DNA of 64,000 nt, taken from contig NZ_JAASQJ010000003.1 in the NCBI RefSeq assembly GCF_011762185.1, positions 682,001-746,000 of the forward strand, in the 5' to 3' direction. Positions 53,925 to 62,988 of this stretch are shown here, in pieces (position 1 is the first letter of the stretch; the number at the start of each line of letters is the position of its first letter). Origin of the DNA: Dyadobacter arcticus (GTDB lineage: Bacteria; Bacteroidota; Bacteroidia; Cytophagales; Spirosomataceae). Made by a program: the position numbers and the translations under genes. The notes below the pieces were generated by a model. The model saw only the letters and a program-made list of their open reading frames with translations, was not told the origin of the DNA and searched no databases.

Positions 53925-55250
53925 ATGAGCGTACGCACTTTTCTGCCCTTTTTGCTTCTTTTAATGCTAGTGCAGCAAGCCCGGTCTCAGGAAAAAAAAT
54001 ACAGCATTGTAATTAAAGGCGGGCACGTGATTGACCCAAAAAATAACATTGACACGGTCATGGATGTGGCGATTGAAGGTACGCCCGGCGGTACCGATGG
54101 AAAAATCGCGCTGGTTGCCAAAAACATTGATAAAAACCTTGCGGTTCAGGTGGTGGATGCCAAAGGGCTTTACGTTACACCTGGGATCATCGATATCCAC
54201 GTCCACTACTTCTGGGGAACCGATTTAAAAGGGACCTACCGCAACGGCCCGAATGCATTGCCCGCAGACGGATTTACTTTCAGGTCGGGAGTTACAACGG
54301 TTGTTGACGCAGGGAGCTCGGGTTGGAAAACCTTTGAAACATTCAAAAAACAAACCATTGATCTTTCCAAAACACGTGTACTGGCAATGCTAAACATTGT
54401 AGGCGAAGGTATGGCGGGAAGTAAATTTGAAAACAGCGTTGAGGAAATGGACGCGGCAAAAACCGCCGAAATGGCAAAAAAATATCCTGACGACATTGTT
54501 GGCATTAAGCTTGCGCATTTCAGCGGCCATGACTGGACGCCAACCGACCGCGCATTGGAAGCAGGCAAACTCGCCAATATTCCTATTATGGTCGATTTTG
54601 GCAGTGCCAATCCAGTTTTATCCCTTGAAGAATTGTATCTTAAAAAATTCCGGATAGGTGACATCTATACGCATTGTTTTGGCGGAAACAGCAATAACAG
54701 TGGAAAGGGGCGGGAATCTATTGTGGACGCTGTGGCAAAAAAGGTTAAACCTTATGTGATCGAAGCGCAGAAAAAAGGCGTCATTTTTGATGTGGGCTTT
54801 GGCGGTGCTAGCTTTCTTTTGGCGCAGGGACAACCTGCGATTAAGCAAGGTTTTTATCCAAACTCCATCAGTACCGATCAGCATACCAGCAGCATGAATG
54901 GCCCGATGAAAGACATGAACAACATTATGTCATTATTTATCGCAATGGGAATGGATTTAAAAAGTGTCATCGCCGCGAGTACCTGGAACCCTGCAAAAGA
55001 AATTAAAAAAGAAGAGTTGGGAAATCTTTCTGTGGGCTCGCCAGCCGATGTTGCGGTACTCAATCTGCGCGACGGAAAGTTCGGTTTTTACGCACGGGAT
55101 GGAAAAATCGAAGGCAAAAAAAGGCTGGAAACGGAATTGACGATTAAAGGCGGAAGCATTGTTTACACGCTCAATGCCTTGGTTGATCCGATTAACCTGC
55201 CGCCTCGCACACGTCCGGATGCAGCACCTGCGACCCCTGCTCGCCCGTGA
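53925..55250 (+). CDS. Secreted amidohydrolase (deacetylase/dihydroorotase-like)
   Basis: Metal-dependent hydrolase of 441 residues with a signal peptide (MSVRTFLPFLLLLMLVQQAR). The TIM-barrel amidohydrolase core has the metal motif IIDIHVHYFWG, GVTTVVDAGSSGW, and KLAHFSGHDWTP, GDIYTHCFGG and STDQHTSS as further ligands. It is near the EF_0837-like amidohydrolase/deacetylase family, with a Pro-rich tail. The substrate is unknown. It faces the convergent Gfo/Idh/MocA gene. Confidence 0.9.
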   Translation: MSVRTFLPFLLLLMLVQQARSQEKKYSIVIKGGHVIDPKNNIDTVMDVAIEGTPGGTDGKIALVAKNIDKNLAVQVVDAKGLYVTPGIIDIHVHYFWGTDLKGTYRNGPNALPADGFTFRSGVTTVVDAGSSGWKTFETFKKQTIDLSKTRVLAMLNIVGEGMAGSKFENSVEEMDAAKTAEMAKKYPDDIVGIKLAHFSGHDWTPTDRALEAGKLANIPIMVDFGSANPVLSLEELYLKKFRIGDIYTHCFGGNSNNSGKGRESIVDAVAKKVKPYVIEAQKKGVIFDVGFGGASFLLAQGQPAIKQGFYPNSISTDQHTSSMNGPMKDMNNIMSLFIAMGMDLKSVIAASTWNPAKEIKKEELGNLSVGSPADVAVLNLRDGKFGFYARDGKIEGKKRLETELTIKGGSIVYTLNALVDPINLPPRTRPDAAPATPARP

Positions 55251-55261
55251 CCATTTTGCTG

Positions 55262-55290
55262 CAAAAAAGCCCCGGATTGAAACCCGGGGC
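55262..55290 (-). terminator. Terminator of the Tat-type oxidoreductase gene
   Basis: GCCCCGG-GTTTCAAT-CCGGGGC on the minus strand, followed by TTTTTT. It lies beyond the stop of the minus-strand gene at 55361. Confidence 0.7.
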
Positions 55291-55360
55291 ACTGGATTGG
55301 TCAGGTCTCTGGCCATTTTTTGACTTTGCCAGTGCCGGTGTTGTCACCGGCAACATATCG

Positions 55361-56764
55361 CTAAACAGCCTTCACAATCTTCATTTCCTCAGGATTCCAG
55401 TTCACGACTGTATTTTCAAAGTAACTCTTATTGGAGAGCAAAGCCGGTCCTGCCGCACGCATTCCAAAAACGGCGTGCTCCACAATGGTTCTTTTACCAC
55501 GCATGGCATCGAAAAACAATGCAAAATGGTCGAGACGGTCGTCATAACCCTGCGGAGCTTTGTATTCCTCCGTTTCTGGTTCAGACATCTCGGTAATTGC
55601 AGGATATTTGGTTTGGTATTCGGCTAGAAACTTTTCCTGTAACTCTTTTGGGAATGTATCAATGGTGTAACCCGGCGCTTTTGCCATTTTTTTCTTCTTA
55701 ACGGTCACCGTATTTCCCTGCAATGTGATCTGCCCGTCGGTACCTACAAAACGGAACCCTGATCCTCCGCCCGACCCGTCGGCAAAATTTACCCGCAATG
55801 TCAGGTTGAATGCGGGGTGGGATGCGGTTTTGGGATAATCATAAATACCTACCATCACATCCGGTACATCGCGGCCATCTTTCCAATAGCGAAGCCCACC
55901 GCTAGTCATTATACGCGTCGGGCCTTTGCTGTCCAAAATGTAGTGCATACCTGAAAATAAATGCACAAAGAGGTCACCCGCTACGCCAGTTCCATAATCC
56001 TGGTAATTTCTCCACCGGAAGAAACGAAGCGGGTCATAGTCCATTTTTGGGGCCTTATTGCTCAGGAATCGGTTCCAATCCACGGTTTGCGGCGAAGCGT
56101 CCGGCGGAATGGAATATTGCCATGCTCCCTGGGCGGAATGCCTGTCATAATAAACTTCCACAAAATTCAACTCACCGATTGTACCGGCTTTGTAAAGCTC
56201 TTTCACTTTGTTATAAACAATGGAACTTACGCGTTGGCTACCAACCTGAAATACCTTTTTTGAATCATTCTGGGCCTTGATCATTTCATACCCCTGCTCG
56301 ATCTTGTGAACCATCGGTTTTTCACAATAAACAGCCTTTCCGGCTTTTAATGCTTCAACTCCGATCTGAGAATGAAGATGATCAGGCGTGGCGAGAATGA
56401 TCGCGTCGATATCTTTTCTGCCCAGTATTTCGGAATAATCGCGCGTGGTCTGAATGTCTTTTCCAAAAAGCTCTTTGGCACGGACCAGGTGGCCATCGTA
56501 AACATCCGCAACTGCCATCAGTTTGACGCCAGGTATCATCAGGGCGGTACGGGTATCCCCCATGCCCATGATGCCGGTACCGATACATGCAATCTGAATC
56601 TGATCATTGGCAGCAATTTTTTGGTTCAGCCAGGGCAATTCGTGTGAATGAGATTTCACCGATTTCCCTGCGAGCATGTCGTGCAGAGGGCTGGCAGCCA
56701 GGATAGCGCCACCTGACAATTTTTTGATAAAGTCCCGTCTATTTTTTTGAGAATGATGAGGCAT
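55361..56764 (-). CDS. Tat-exported Gfo/Idh/MocA oxidoreductase
   Basis: Oxidoreductase of 467 residues, start MPHHSQKNRRDFIKKLSG at ATG 56764; the frame goes to 56887 but the RR motif belongs just after this ATG. The twin-arginine signal (RRDFIKKLSGGAILAAS) sends it folded to the periplasm. The Rossmann part has IACIGTGIMGMGDTR, and EKPMVHKIEQGYEMI is the family EKP site. The long C-terminal part is typical of secreted sugar oxidoreductases of Bacteroidota. Substrate unknown, probably a glycan-derived sugar. Confidence 0.92.
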   Translation of the reverse strand: MPHHSQKNRRDFIKKLSGGAILAASPLHDMLAGKSVKSHSHELPWLNQKIAANDQIQIACIGTGIMGMGDTRTALMIPGVKLMAVADVYDGHLVRAKELFGKDIQTTRDYSEILGRKDIDAIILATPDHLHSQIGVEALKAGKAVYCEKPMVHKIEQGYEMIKAQNDSKKVFQVGSQRVSSIVYNKVKELYKAGTIGELNFVEVYYDRHSAQGAWQYSIPPDASPQTVDWNRFLSNKAPKMDYDPLRFFRWRNYQDYGTGVAGDLFVHLFSGMHYILDSKGPTRIMTSGGLRYWKDGRDVPDVMVGIYDYPKTASHPAFNLTLRVNFADGSGGGSGFRFVGTDGQITLQGNTVTVKKKKMAKAPGYTIDTFPKELQEKFLAEYQTKYPAITEMSEPETEEYKAPQGYDDRLDHFALFFDAMRGKRTIVEHAVFGMRAAGPALLSNKSYFENTVVNWNPEEMKIVKAV

Positions 56765-56878
56765 AGGAACAGATGTATAATGTTGACAATTACAAACCAT
56801 GAAAATACTATTATTCGGGCAAATCGGGGGCATTAGGCGGCAATAAATCATCTTTCCCAAAAAACATCCGGAAGCGAC

Positions 56879-56908
56879 TTGCGCCAATTGAGATTAATAT
56901 TACTTTTG
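56879..56908 (+). promoter_or_regulatory. Promoter of tRNA-Leu
   Basis: TTG at 56879-56881, exactly 19 bases, then TACTTTTG at 56901-56908. It shares TACTTTTGCA with the two other tRNA promoters. Confidence 0.75.
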
Positions 56909-56921
56909 CATCCTCATCCTC

Positions 56922-57003
56922 GGCCAGGTGGTGAAATTGGTAGACACGCTACTTTGAGGGGGTAGTGCCTTCGGGTATGGGAGTTCGACTCTCCTCCTGG
57001 TCA
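56922..57003 (+). tRNA. tRNA-Leu(GAG)
   Basis: 82-nt class II tRNA. Acceptor GGCCAGG pairs with CCTGGTC (one G-T). The anticodon arm is CTACT-TTGAGGG-GGTAG with anticodon GAG. The variable arm is short (TGCCTTCGGGTA), and the T arm contains GAGTTCGACTCTC. CCA is not encoded. Confidence 0.93.
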
Positions 57004-57010
57004 CAATGCA

Positions 57011-57044
57011 AACGGCATCCGGAAATTCCGGATGCCGTTTTTTT
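57011..57044 (+). terminator. Terminator of tRNA-Leu
   Basis: AACGGCATCCGG-AAATT-CCGGATGCCGTT then a T-run, all right after the tRNA. Confidence 0.92.
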
Positions 57045-57127
57045 ATACCTCAATTTTTCATGAAGTTTCAATTTTATCTGAATATCTCTAACTTACGATA
57101 TATTCAACGCAAGCCCCTCATAATCAC

Positions 57128-57610
57128 TTGAAAGATTTCTCCATCAAAAAGGCAATCTGGATATTTTTTTTTCCTGCCAGCCTCATACACCTCAGTGATG
57201 CAGCCGTTGCCCAATGCAAACAAAGACTGAGCGAATCGACGAAACGGAATGTCACGTACCAGGATATTCCGCTTCAAGGGAAGCATGAATATCTCACATT
57301 TTCAAATTCGGGACGGGAGAAAATGTTTAGCTATCACAATGAAGATATCGATCTGGTCTTCCACGTTCAGATGTTCACAGAAATCAGGTTTTTCTCATCG
57401 AAAGGTGATTTTTCGCTCTTCACAACCACGTCCGACCGAACACGCTGGAATCGTTGCTTTACCCTTTCAGCCCCGCTAACTTCGCGTGAGCTCGAAAAAA
57501 TGAAAGGTATCTTCAAAATTGAGATCATTCTTCCGGAAGATCACAAAGTTTTTAGTTTTGACACTAATAAGATTAATATGCTTGAAAAAGCCGTTGCCTG
57601 CCTGTTCTAA
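57128..57610 (+). CDS. Hypothetical secreted protein
   Basis: Protein of 160 residues that starts at TTG 57128, with the hydrophobic signal KKAIWIFFFPASLIHLSDA. The mature part is beta-rich with a cluster IDLVFHVQMFTEIRFFSSKGDF and ends in EKAVACLF. I do not recognise the family. It is convergent with the deoxynucleoside kinase gene, with only 6 bp between stops, and lies just after tRNA-Leu. The TTG start is uncertain; no better start keeps the signal. Confidence 0.65.
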   Translation: MKDFSIKKAIWIFFFPASLIHLSDAAVAQCKQRLSESTKRNVTYQDIPLQGKHEYLTFSNSGREKMFSYHNEDIDLVFHVQMFTEIRFFSSKGDFSLFTTTSDRTRWNRCFTLSAPLTSRELEKMKGIFKIEIILPEDHKVFSFDTNKINMLEKAVACLF

Positions 57611-57616
57611 TTACAG

Positions 57617-58231
57617 TCAGATATAAAACAGCTCTTTGTTCAGCAATGTTACGATGTGCTTGAAATCATCTGCATTGGCTGCAAAATCCATTTGATTCAC
57701 ATCAATTTCCAAAATTTTCCCATGATCGTAGTTTCGGACGAAATCATCATAATAATGATTGAGGCTTGACAAATAATCTGTGGAAATATCCGCTTCGAAA
57801 TCCCTGCCCCGCTTTTTGATCTGCGAAACTAACTTTGGAATATCCGCTTTAAGATAAATAAGCAGATCGGGCTGGGAAACCGTCCTGATGATCGATTCAA
57901 ATAACAAAAGATAGGTTTGATAATCCCTTTCCGTCATCACCCCGGATTCGTGAAGGTTCCTTGCAAAAATGAAAGCATCTTCATAAATGGTCCGGTCCTG
58001 AATGATCGTGGCATAAGTTGTCGCCCGTATCGTCTGCACCTGGGCGAACCGGGTATTCAAAAAGTATATCTGAAGATTGAATGCCCAGCGATCCATATCC
58101 TGATAAAAATCGGCCAGGTATGGATTTCCCTCCACTGCCTCATACATCACCTCCCATTTGTAATATTCGCCCAGCATTTGGGTCAATGTGGTTTTTCCTG
58201 CGCCGATATTACCAATAATGGCGATGTGCAT
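57617..58231 (-). CDS. Deoxynucleoside kinase
   Basis: Kinase of 204 residues that salvages deoxynucleosides with ATP. Start MHIAIIGNIGAGKTT at ATG 58231; the frame to 58306 would add an unlike tail. It has P-loop GNIGAGKT (7-14), the catalytic region EAVEGNPYLADFY, IQDRTIYEDAFIFAR and LLIYLKADIPKLVSQIKKRGRDFE. These motifs fit dAK/dGK-type enzymes; substrate specificity cannot be told. A -7-like TATTTTTG on the minus strand (58267-58274) lies upstream but has no clear -33. Confidence 0.93.
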   Translation of the reverse strand: MHIAIIGNIGAGKTTLTQMLGEYYKWEVMYEAVEGNPYLADFYQDMDRWAFNLQIYFLNTRFAQVQTIRATTYATIIQDRTIYEDAFIFARNLHESGVMTERDYQTYLLLFESIIRTVSQPDLLIYLKADIPKLVSQIKKRGRDFEADISTDYLSSLNHYYDDFVRNYDHGKILEIDVNQMDFAANADDFKHIVTLLNKELFYI

Positions 58232-58421
58232 AAAGAATGGTGTTAAAGTGAACGGGATGAGTGTTGCAAAAATATGGATTTCGACGGACGTGATGCCCGG
58301 GAGCAACTGCTTTTTTTGATTTCCGTTAAACTGGTCTTCTTCGTATATTTGCGGCAGATTTGGAGTATTTGGGCCGCGTTGGATTGTTGTACACCTGTTA
58401 TGAATTTAATAAATTGAAGCA

Positions 58422-59408
58422 ATGAAGCCTTACCGGGTTATTTTATATTATTGTTACTCGCCTATCGCCGATACTGAGTCTTACCGGGATGAACATCATG
58501 TTTTTTGCGTTCAAAACAACTTATTGGGGAGGATCATCATTGCCCCTGAAGGTTTAAATGGGACCGTATCTGGTACTCCCGAAGATTGCGATGCTTACAT
58601 GCATTATGTTCGCTCAGACGCACGTTTTGCCCATGTTCAGTTTAAAATTGAAGAACATGATACGGTTGCTTTTCAAAAATTACATGTGCGGGTTAAAGAT
58701 GAAATAGTCAACTCCGATCTGGGGGTTGATCCACTTGTTCGCACGGGAAAACATTTGGAACCATCTGACTTCAAAAAGCTTATCAATGATCCCGATGTGG
58801 TGTTGGTCGATATGCGTTCCGATTATGAGCATGAAGTCGGGAAATTCAAAGGGGCGATCACATTTGACATGCATAACCTGCGGGAGCTTCCGGATCATGT
58901 GCATGAAATTGAACATTTGAAGGATAAAAAAATAGTTACGTATTGTACAGGTGGCATTAAGTGCGAAAAAGCAAGCGCTTATTTGCTGGATCAGGGATTT
59001 AAAGACGTTTACCAGCTTCATGGTGGTATTATTCGGTACGGACTGGAAGAAGGCGGGGAGAATTTTGACGGTAAATGCTATGTGTTTGATAACCGCATAA
59101 CTGTGGAAGTGAATAGCTTAAATCCGACAATTATATCGACTTGCTTCATTTGCAATGAATCCTGCGACCGGATGATCAATTGCGCCAATGCGGAATGCAA
59201 TACGCACGTACCTGTTTGCCACAAATGCGGAGATGAAATGGAAGGTGCCTGTTCCCCGGAATGCAAGGCCCATCCGGGAAAGCGAATTTATGACGGTACC
59301 GGCTATTATGTAAGCCAAAGCAACCATTATCATCCATTGCAGGGATTGAAAAGCCAGAAAAAGAATATAAAGAAACTGAAATTGGCGGAAAGACCCGCTT
59401 CGGTTTAA
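58422..59408 (+). CDS. trhO: tRNA uridine(34) hydroxylase TrhO (rhodanese family)
   Basis: Enzyme of 328 residues that makes 5-hydroxyuridine at U34 of tRNAs with O2. It has an N-terminal UPF0176 domain (RIIIAPEGLNGTVSGTPEDC) and a rhodanese domain with active Cys in VTYCTGGIKCEKASAYL and LHGGIIRYG. The C-terminal Cys-rich region (CFICNESC, CANAEC, CHKCGDE, CSPECKAH) is typical of the family. TATATTTG at 58344-58351 is a candidate -7 element without a good -33. It overlaps the end of the GNAT gene by 4 bp. Confidence 0.95.
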   Translation: MKPYRVILYYCYSPIADTESYRDEHHVFCVQNNLLGRIIIAPEGLNGTVSGTPEDCDAYMHYVRSDARFAHVQFKIEEHDTVAFQKLHVRVKDEIVNSDLGVDPLVRTGKHLEPSDFKKLINDPDVVLVDMRSDYEHEVGKFKGAITFDMHNLRELPDHVHEIEHLKDKKIVTYCTGGIKCEKASAYLLDQGFKDVYQLHGGIIRYGLEEGGENFDGKCYVFDNRITVEVNSLNPTIISTCFICNESCDRMINCANAECNTHVPVCHKCGDEMEGACSPECKAHPGKRIYDGTGYYVSQSNHYHPLQGLKSQKKNIKKLKLAERPASV

Positions 59409-59905
59409 GTACGATCCAATTGTTTTTCCAGGATGAAGTCATTCATCCAGTACGGGCCAATGGGAATGTCTTTTTCAGCAACTACCTCATAACCCATGCG
59501 TTCATAAAAGGTTTTAGCCTTATTGAATTTGTTTACATTCAGAAATAATACTTTCCCGCCAGCCAATCTGACGTAATTCTCTGCCTCTCCCAGCAAATAT
59601 TTGCCTGCACCGGATCCTTGTGAAGATGGAAGCAGATAGATTTTATGTAACTTAAATTTTCCAGATTTCTCTTCCGAAACGGATGCGAAGCCCTCAGGTC
59701 GACCATCATTCAGTATGATCATAAAGTGCTGGCCCTGGTTAAATTGCTCCGTCAACGCTTCATGAGAATATATTTTTTCGAACATATAATCGATTTGTTC
59801 CTTGCTAAGGATTTCACCGTAAGTTGGTTCCCAAGTTTTTTCCTGGATGGCGATAATGTCCGGGATGTCATCCAGGGTGGCATGCTTTATTGTGAATGAA
59901 GGCAT
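59405..59905 (-). CDS. GNAT family acetyltransferase
   Basis: Acetyltransferase of 166 residues. The fold is clear: IKHATLDDIPDIIAIQEKTW at the start, acetyl-CoA loop LLPSSQGSGAGKYLLGEAENY (R/QxxGxG/A) and LNVNKFNKAKTFYERMGYEVV at the end. It lies convergent with trhO. Substrate unknown. Confidence 0.9.
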   Translation of the reverse strand: MPSFTIKHATLDDIPDIIAIQEKTWEPTYGEILSKEQIDYMFEKIYSHEALTEQFNQGQHFMIILNDGRPEGFASVSEEKSGKFKLHKIYLLPSSQGSGAGKYLLGEAENYVRLAGGKVLFLNVNKFNKAKTFYERMGYEVVAEKDIPIGPYWMNDFILEKQLDRT

Positions 59906-60018
59906 ATTGCGTAAATTTGACTCTCAAAACTGCAAATAAATATTTTATCCACTCAAAAACCACATTACTTCGTCCGAGTCCAAACCCTCTCATTCTGACT
60001 GCTGGCAAGTAGAATTCT

Positions 60019-60786
60019 ATGAAACCCCTCATTTTAGTAACTAATGACGACGGAATAACATCCAAAGGAATCCGAACACTGGTAGATGTAATGAAATTGC
60101 TCGGAGAAGTCATTGTTGTAGCGCCAAATAGCCCTCAGTCCGGAATGGGCCACGCAATTACAATAGGCGAACCGTTAAGGCTTTATTCCACACATATTTT
60201 TGAAGATGTAGTTGAATATGAATGTTCCGGTACGCCAGCCGATTGCGTTAAGATCGCTAAACATTATGTTTTGCTGGACCGCAGGCCCGATTTGGTAGTG
60301 AGCGGTATTAATCATGGAAGTAACAATTCTATTAATGTTCTTTATTCCGGCACAATGTCCGCAGCGATCGAAGGGGCGATTGAAGGAATTCCGGCCATTG
60401 GTTTTTCACTTTGTGATTTCCGGGAAGACGCCGATTTCAGTCATTCAATACCTTTTATAAAATCAATTACAGAAGCTGCGTTGGAAAATGGCATACCCAA
60501 CGGCATTGCGTTAAATGTCAATATCCCCGCCAAGGCCGATCTGCCGATCAGAGGAGTAAAAATTTGCAGACAAGCGCACGCCAAATGGCAGGAAAAGTTT
60601 GATTACCGGGTTGATCCCAACGGAAGAGGGTATCTTTGGATGGCGGGTGAATTTGTCAATTTTGACACTGAAAAAGAAGATACCGACGTATGGGCACTGG
60701 ATAACAATTATGTTTCAGTGGTGCCGTGTCAATATGATCTGACAGGATATGAGGCTGTAAAGACGCTATCAACCTGGGATTTGTAA
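60019..60786 (+). CDS. surE: 5'/3'-nucleotidase SurE
   Basis: Survival protein SurE, a metal-dependent nucleoside monophosphatase of 255 residues active under stress and stationary phase. It has the metal motif LVTNDDGITSKGIRTL, the loop PNSPQSGMGHAITI, CSGTPADCVKIA and VSGINHGSNNSINVLYSGTMSAAIEG. Length matches the family. In some Bacteroidota surE is next to lpxB, but here it is followed 14 bp later by the GH3 gene on the same strand. Confidence 0.96.
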   Translation: MKPLILVTNDDGITSKGIRTLVDVMKLLGEVIVVAPNSPQSGMGHAITIGEPLRLYSTHIFEDVVEYECSGTPADCVKIAKHYVLLDRRPDLVVSGINHGSNNSINVLYSGTMSAAIEGAIEGIPAIGFSLCDFREDADFSHSIPFIKSITEAALENGIPNGIALNVNIPAKADLPIRGVKICRQAHAKWQEKFDYRVDPNGRGYLWMAGEFVNFDTEKEDTDVWALDNNYVSVVPCQYDLTGYEAVKTLSTWDL

Positions 60787-60800
60787 TTTAAAACTTAGCT

Positions 60801-62366
60801 ATGGCATTAGTAGGGAGTTTATTAAAAAAAGGAATTCATTTTAGCAATATTGTTGCCAATCGCAGAAAAGCGAGCCTTCATCAGCAACAGAAAAAAACAC
60901 TGGCCAAACTTTTGGCCAAGGCACGATATACCGAATTTGGTGAAAAATATAATTTCGACGAACTGTTATCCTCCATTCTTTTTGGTGAAAAGGGTTCGTT
61001 TTACGAGCAGTACAAACAGGCTGTCCCCATTTACGATTATAATAAAATCTTCAATGAATGGTGGCACAAATCGCTTGAAGGGGAAAAAGACGTGTGTTGG
61101 CCTGGCGAGATCAAATATTACGCATTAAGTTCAGGAACCTCGGAATCCGCCTCGAAACACATTCCGGTCACCAAAGCAATGTCCAGGGCAATACAAAAGA
61201 CAAGTATACGGCAAATTCTTTCCTTGGGCCACTACAAAGACCTCCCCAACGACCTTTACGAAAAGGGTTTTCTAATGCTTAGCGGGAGTACCAATCTGAA
61301 TAATCAGGACAAACATTTTGAGGGGGACCTGAGCGGGATACAGATTAAACAGATCCCTTACTGGTTCCGTCCATACTACAAGCCAGGCCAAAAAATTGCG
61401 GCACAGCAGGATTGGGGACTGAAATTGGAAGAAATAACTAAGATAGCACACGAATGGGACATTGGTTTTATTGTCGGCGTTCCGGCCTGGATACAGTTGT
61501 TGATGGAAAAGATCATTGCCTATTACAATGTGAAAACCATCCACGATATCTGGCCTAACTTGCAGGTTTTTGCCCATGGTGGCGTGTCTTTTGAACCATA
61601 CCGCAAGGGGTTTGAGAAACTATTGGCACGACCACTGATTTACATCAATACATATCTAGCTTCCGAAGGTTTCATCGCCTACCAGACCAGGCCGGGCGCT
61701 CAAGGCATGGAACTGGTTTGCGACAATGGGATATTCTTTGAATTTATCCCTTTCAATGAGGACAATTTCGACTCCGACGGCACCATGTTGCCAAATACTG
61801 AAACGTTGATGATCGACCAGGTGGAAGAAGGTAAGGAGTATGCGTTACTCTTGTCCACCTGCTCGGGAGCCTGGCGGTACCTGATTGGCGATACCGTGAA
61901 GTTTGTCGATAAAACGAGGGGTGAAATCGTCATCACGGGCCGCACAAAGCATTACCTCAGTCTTTGCGGAGAACACCTTTCCGTGGATAACATGAACAAG
62001 GCCATTGATTTGGTTTCTGATGAAATGGGGCTTACCGTGAAAGAATTCACTGTAAGCGGCGTGGAATACGGCACCATGTTTGCCCATCACTGGTACATTG
62101 GCGTGGAGGAAGATAATGTGGACACGGAAATGATCAAGAAAAAACTGGACGCCAGATTGGCCGAACTCAATGATGATTATGCCGTAGAGCGGCGCCATGC
62201 TTTGCAGGAAGTGCTGGTGACCGTACTTCCAAACGAGGCTTTCTACGCCTGGATGAAATCAAAAGGAAAATTGGGTGGCCAGAATAAGTTTCCACGCGTC
62301 TTCAAAAATTTTCTGATCGATGACTGGAAAGGGTTTTTGAAAAGTAATGGCTACATTCCTGAATAG
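60801..62366 (+). CDS. GH3 family acyl-amido synthetase-like protein
   Basis: Protein of 521 residues of the GH3 auxin-responsive-promoter family, an adenylate-forming fold like firefly luciferase. ATP-binding motifs: YYALSSGTSESASKHIPVTK, a variant of the GSSAGE loop, then YLASEGFIAYQ and YRLIGDT-like WRYLIGDTVKFVDK. In plants GH3 enzymes join amino acids to acyl hormones. Bacterial members are common in Bacteroidota but poorly studied. It starts 14 bp after surE. Substrate unknown. Confidence 0.9.
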   Translation: MALVGSLLKKGIHFSNIVANRRKASLHQQQKKTLAKLLAKARYTEFGEKYNFDELLSSILFGEKGSFYEQYKQAVPIYDYNKIFNEWWHKSLEGEKDVCWPGEIKYYALSSGTSESASKHIPVTKAMSRAIQKTSIRQILSLGHYKDLPNDLYEKGFLMLSGSTNLNNQDKHFEGDLSGIQIKQIPYWFRPYYKPGQKIAAQQDWGLKLEEITKIAHEWDIGFIVGVPAWIQLLMEKIIAYYNVKTIHDIWPNLQVFAHGGVSFEPYRKGFEKLLARPLIYINTYLASEGFIAYQTRPGAQGMELVCDNGIFFEFIPFNEDNFDSDGTMLPNTETLMIDQVEEGKEYALLLSTCSGAWRYLIGDTVKFVDKTRGEIVITGRTKHYLSLCGEHLSVDNMNKAIDLVSDEMGLTVKEFTVSGVEYGTMFAHHWYIGVEEDNVDTEMIKKKLDARLAELNDDYAVERRHALQEVLVTVLPNEAFYAWMKSKGKLGGQNKFPRVFKNFLIDDWKGFLKSNGYIPE

Positions 62367-62372
62367 CCGACT

Positions 62373-62987
62373 TCACTGCAAAAAATTTGTATAGGCAATC
62401 TGACAGGCGATGAGAATGAAAACCACGCCTGTCACTTTGTTGAAAATAGTGACCACTTTTGGGGTAAAAACCCTTTTCAATCTGTGTGCAAACACTGCCA
62501 TTGCACATTCTACCAAAAATACAACTATCACGCTCGCTCCGAAAAAAAACAGCACCTGATTTAGATCATAGTGCAAATTCGTCCGGATGTATGAAGCAAT
62601 GGTTACCCAGCTTATAAAATTCACCGGATTGAGTCCGTTCAGCAGGAAACCGGTAGTAAAGTAGTAAACCAGATTACCCAGACTTGTTCTTGGATATGCA
62701 ATCTTCGGCTGGCCTCTGATCAGGTTATTTAAGCCAAGAACGACCAGGAAAATGATGCCTGTCCCAGCCATCCACTTTCTGAAATCCGGAATGTCGGGTA
62801 ACAACGCTGTGCCGAAAATTGCGAAAAAAACGAATACGATATCGCAGACAAACACGCCGAAAGCGATCTTGATACCTGTCCAATAGCCATTATCCACGCT
62901 ATTTTGAACCAGAGAAAAAAAGACGGTGCCAAATGTCAGGCATAAAGCCAATCCGGTAAGCGTTCCATAAAATAAGGATTGCAGCAT
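62373..62987 (-). CDS. LysE family exporter
   Basis: Inner-membrane exporter of 204 residues with about six helices. Matches LysE/RhtB transporters: GLALCLTFGTVFFSLVQNSVDNG at the start and LLNGLNPVNFISWVTIAS in the middle. The family exports amino acids; the substrate is not known. It starts one base after the NUDIX stop, so the two form an operon. Confidence 0.87.
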   Translation of the reverse strand: MLQSLFYGTLTGLALCLTFGTVFFSLVQNSVDNGYWTGIKIAFGVFVCDIVFVFFAIFGTALLPDIPDFRKWMAGTGIIFLVVLGLNNLIRGQPKIAYPRTSLGNLVYYFTTGFLLNGLNPVNFISWVTIASYIRTNLHYDLNQVLFFFGASVIVVFLVECAMAVFAHRLKRVFTPKVVTIFNKVTGVVFILIACQIAYTNFLQ

Positions 62988-62988
62988 G

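Noticed and set aside
58344..58351. Promoter for trhO
   Set aside because: TATATTTG fits the -7 box, but the -33 region (TTCC) does not match.
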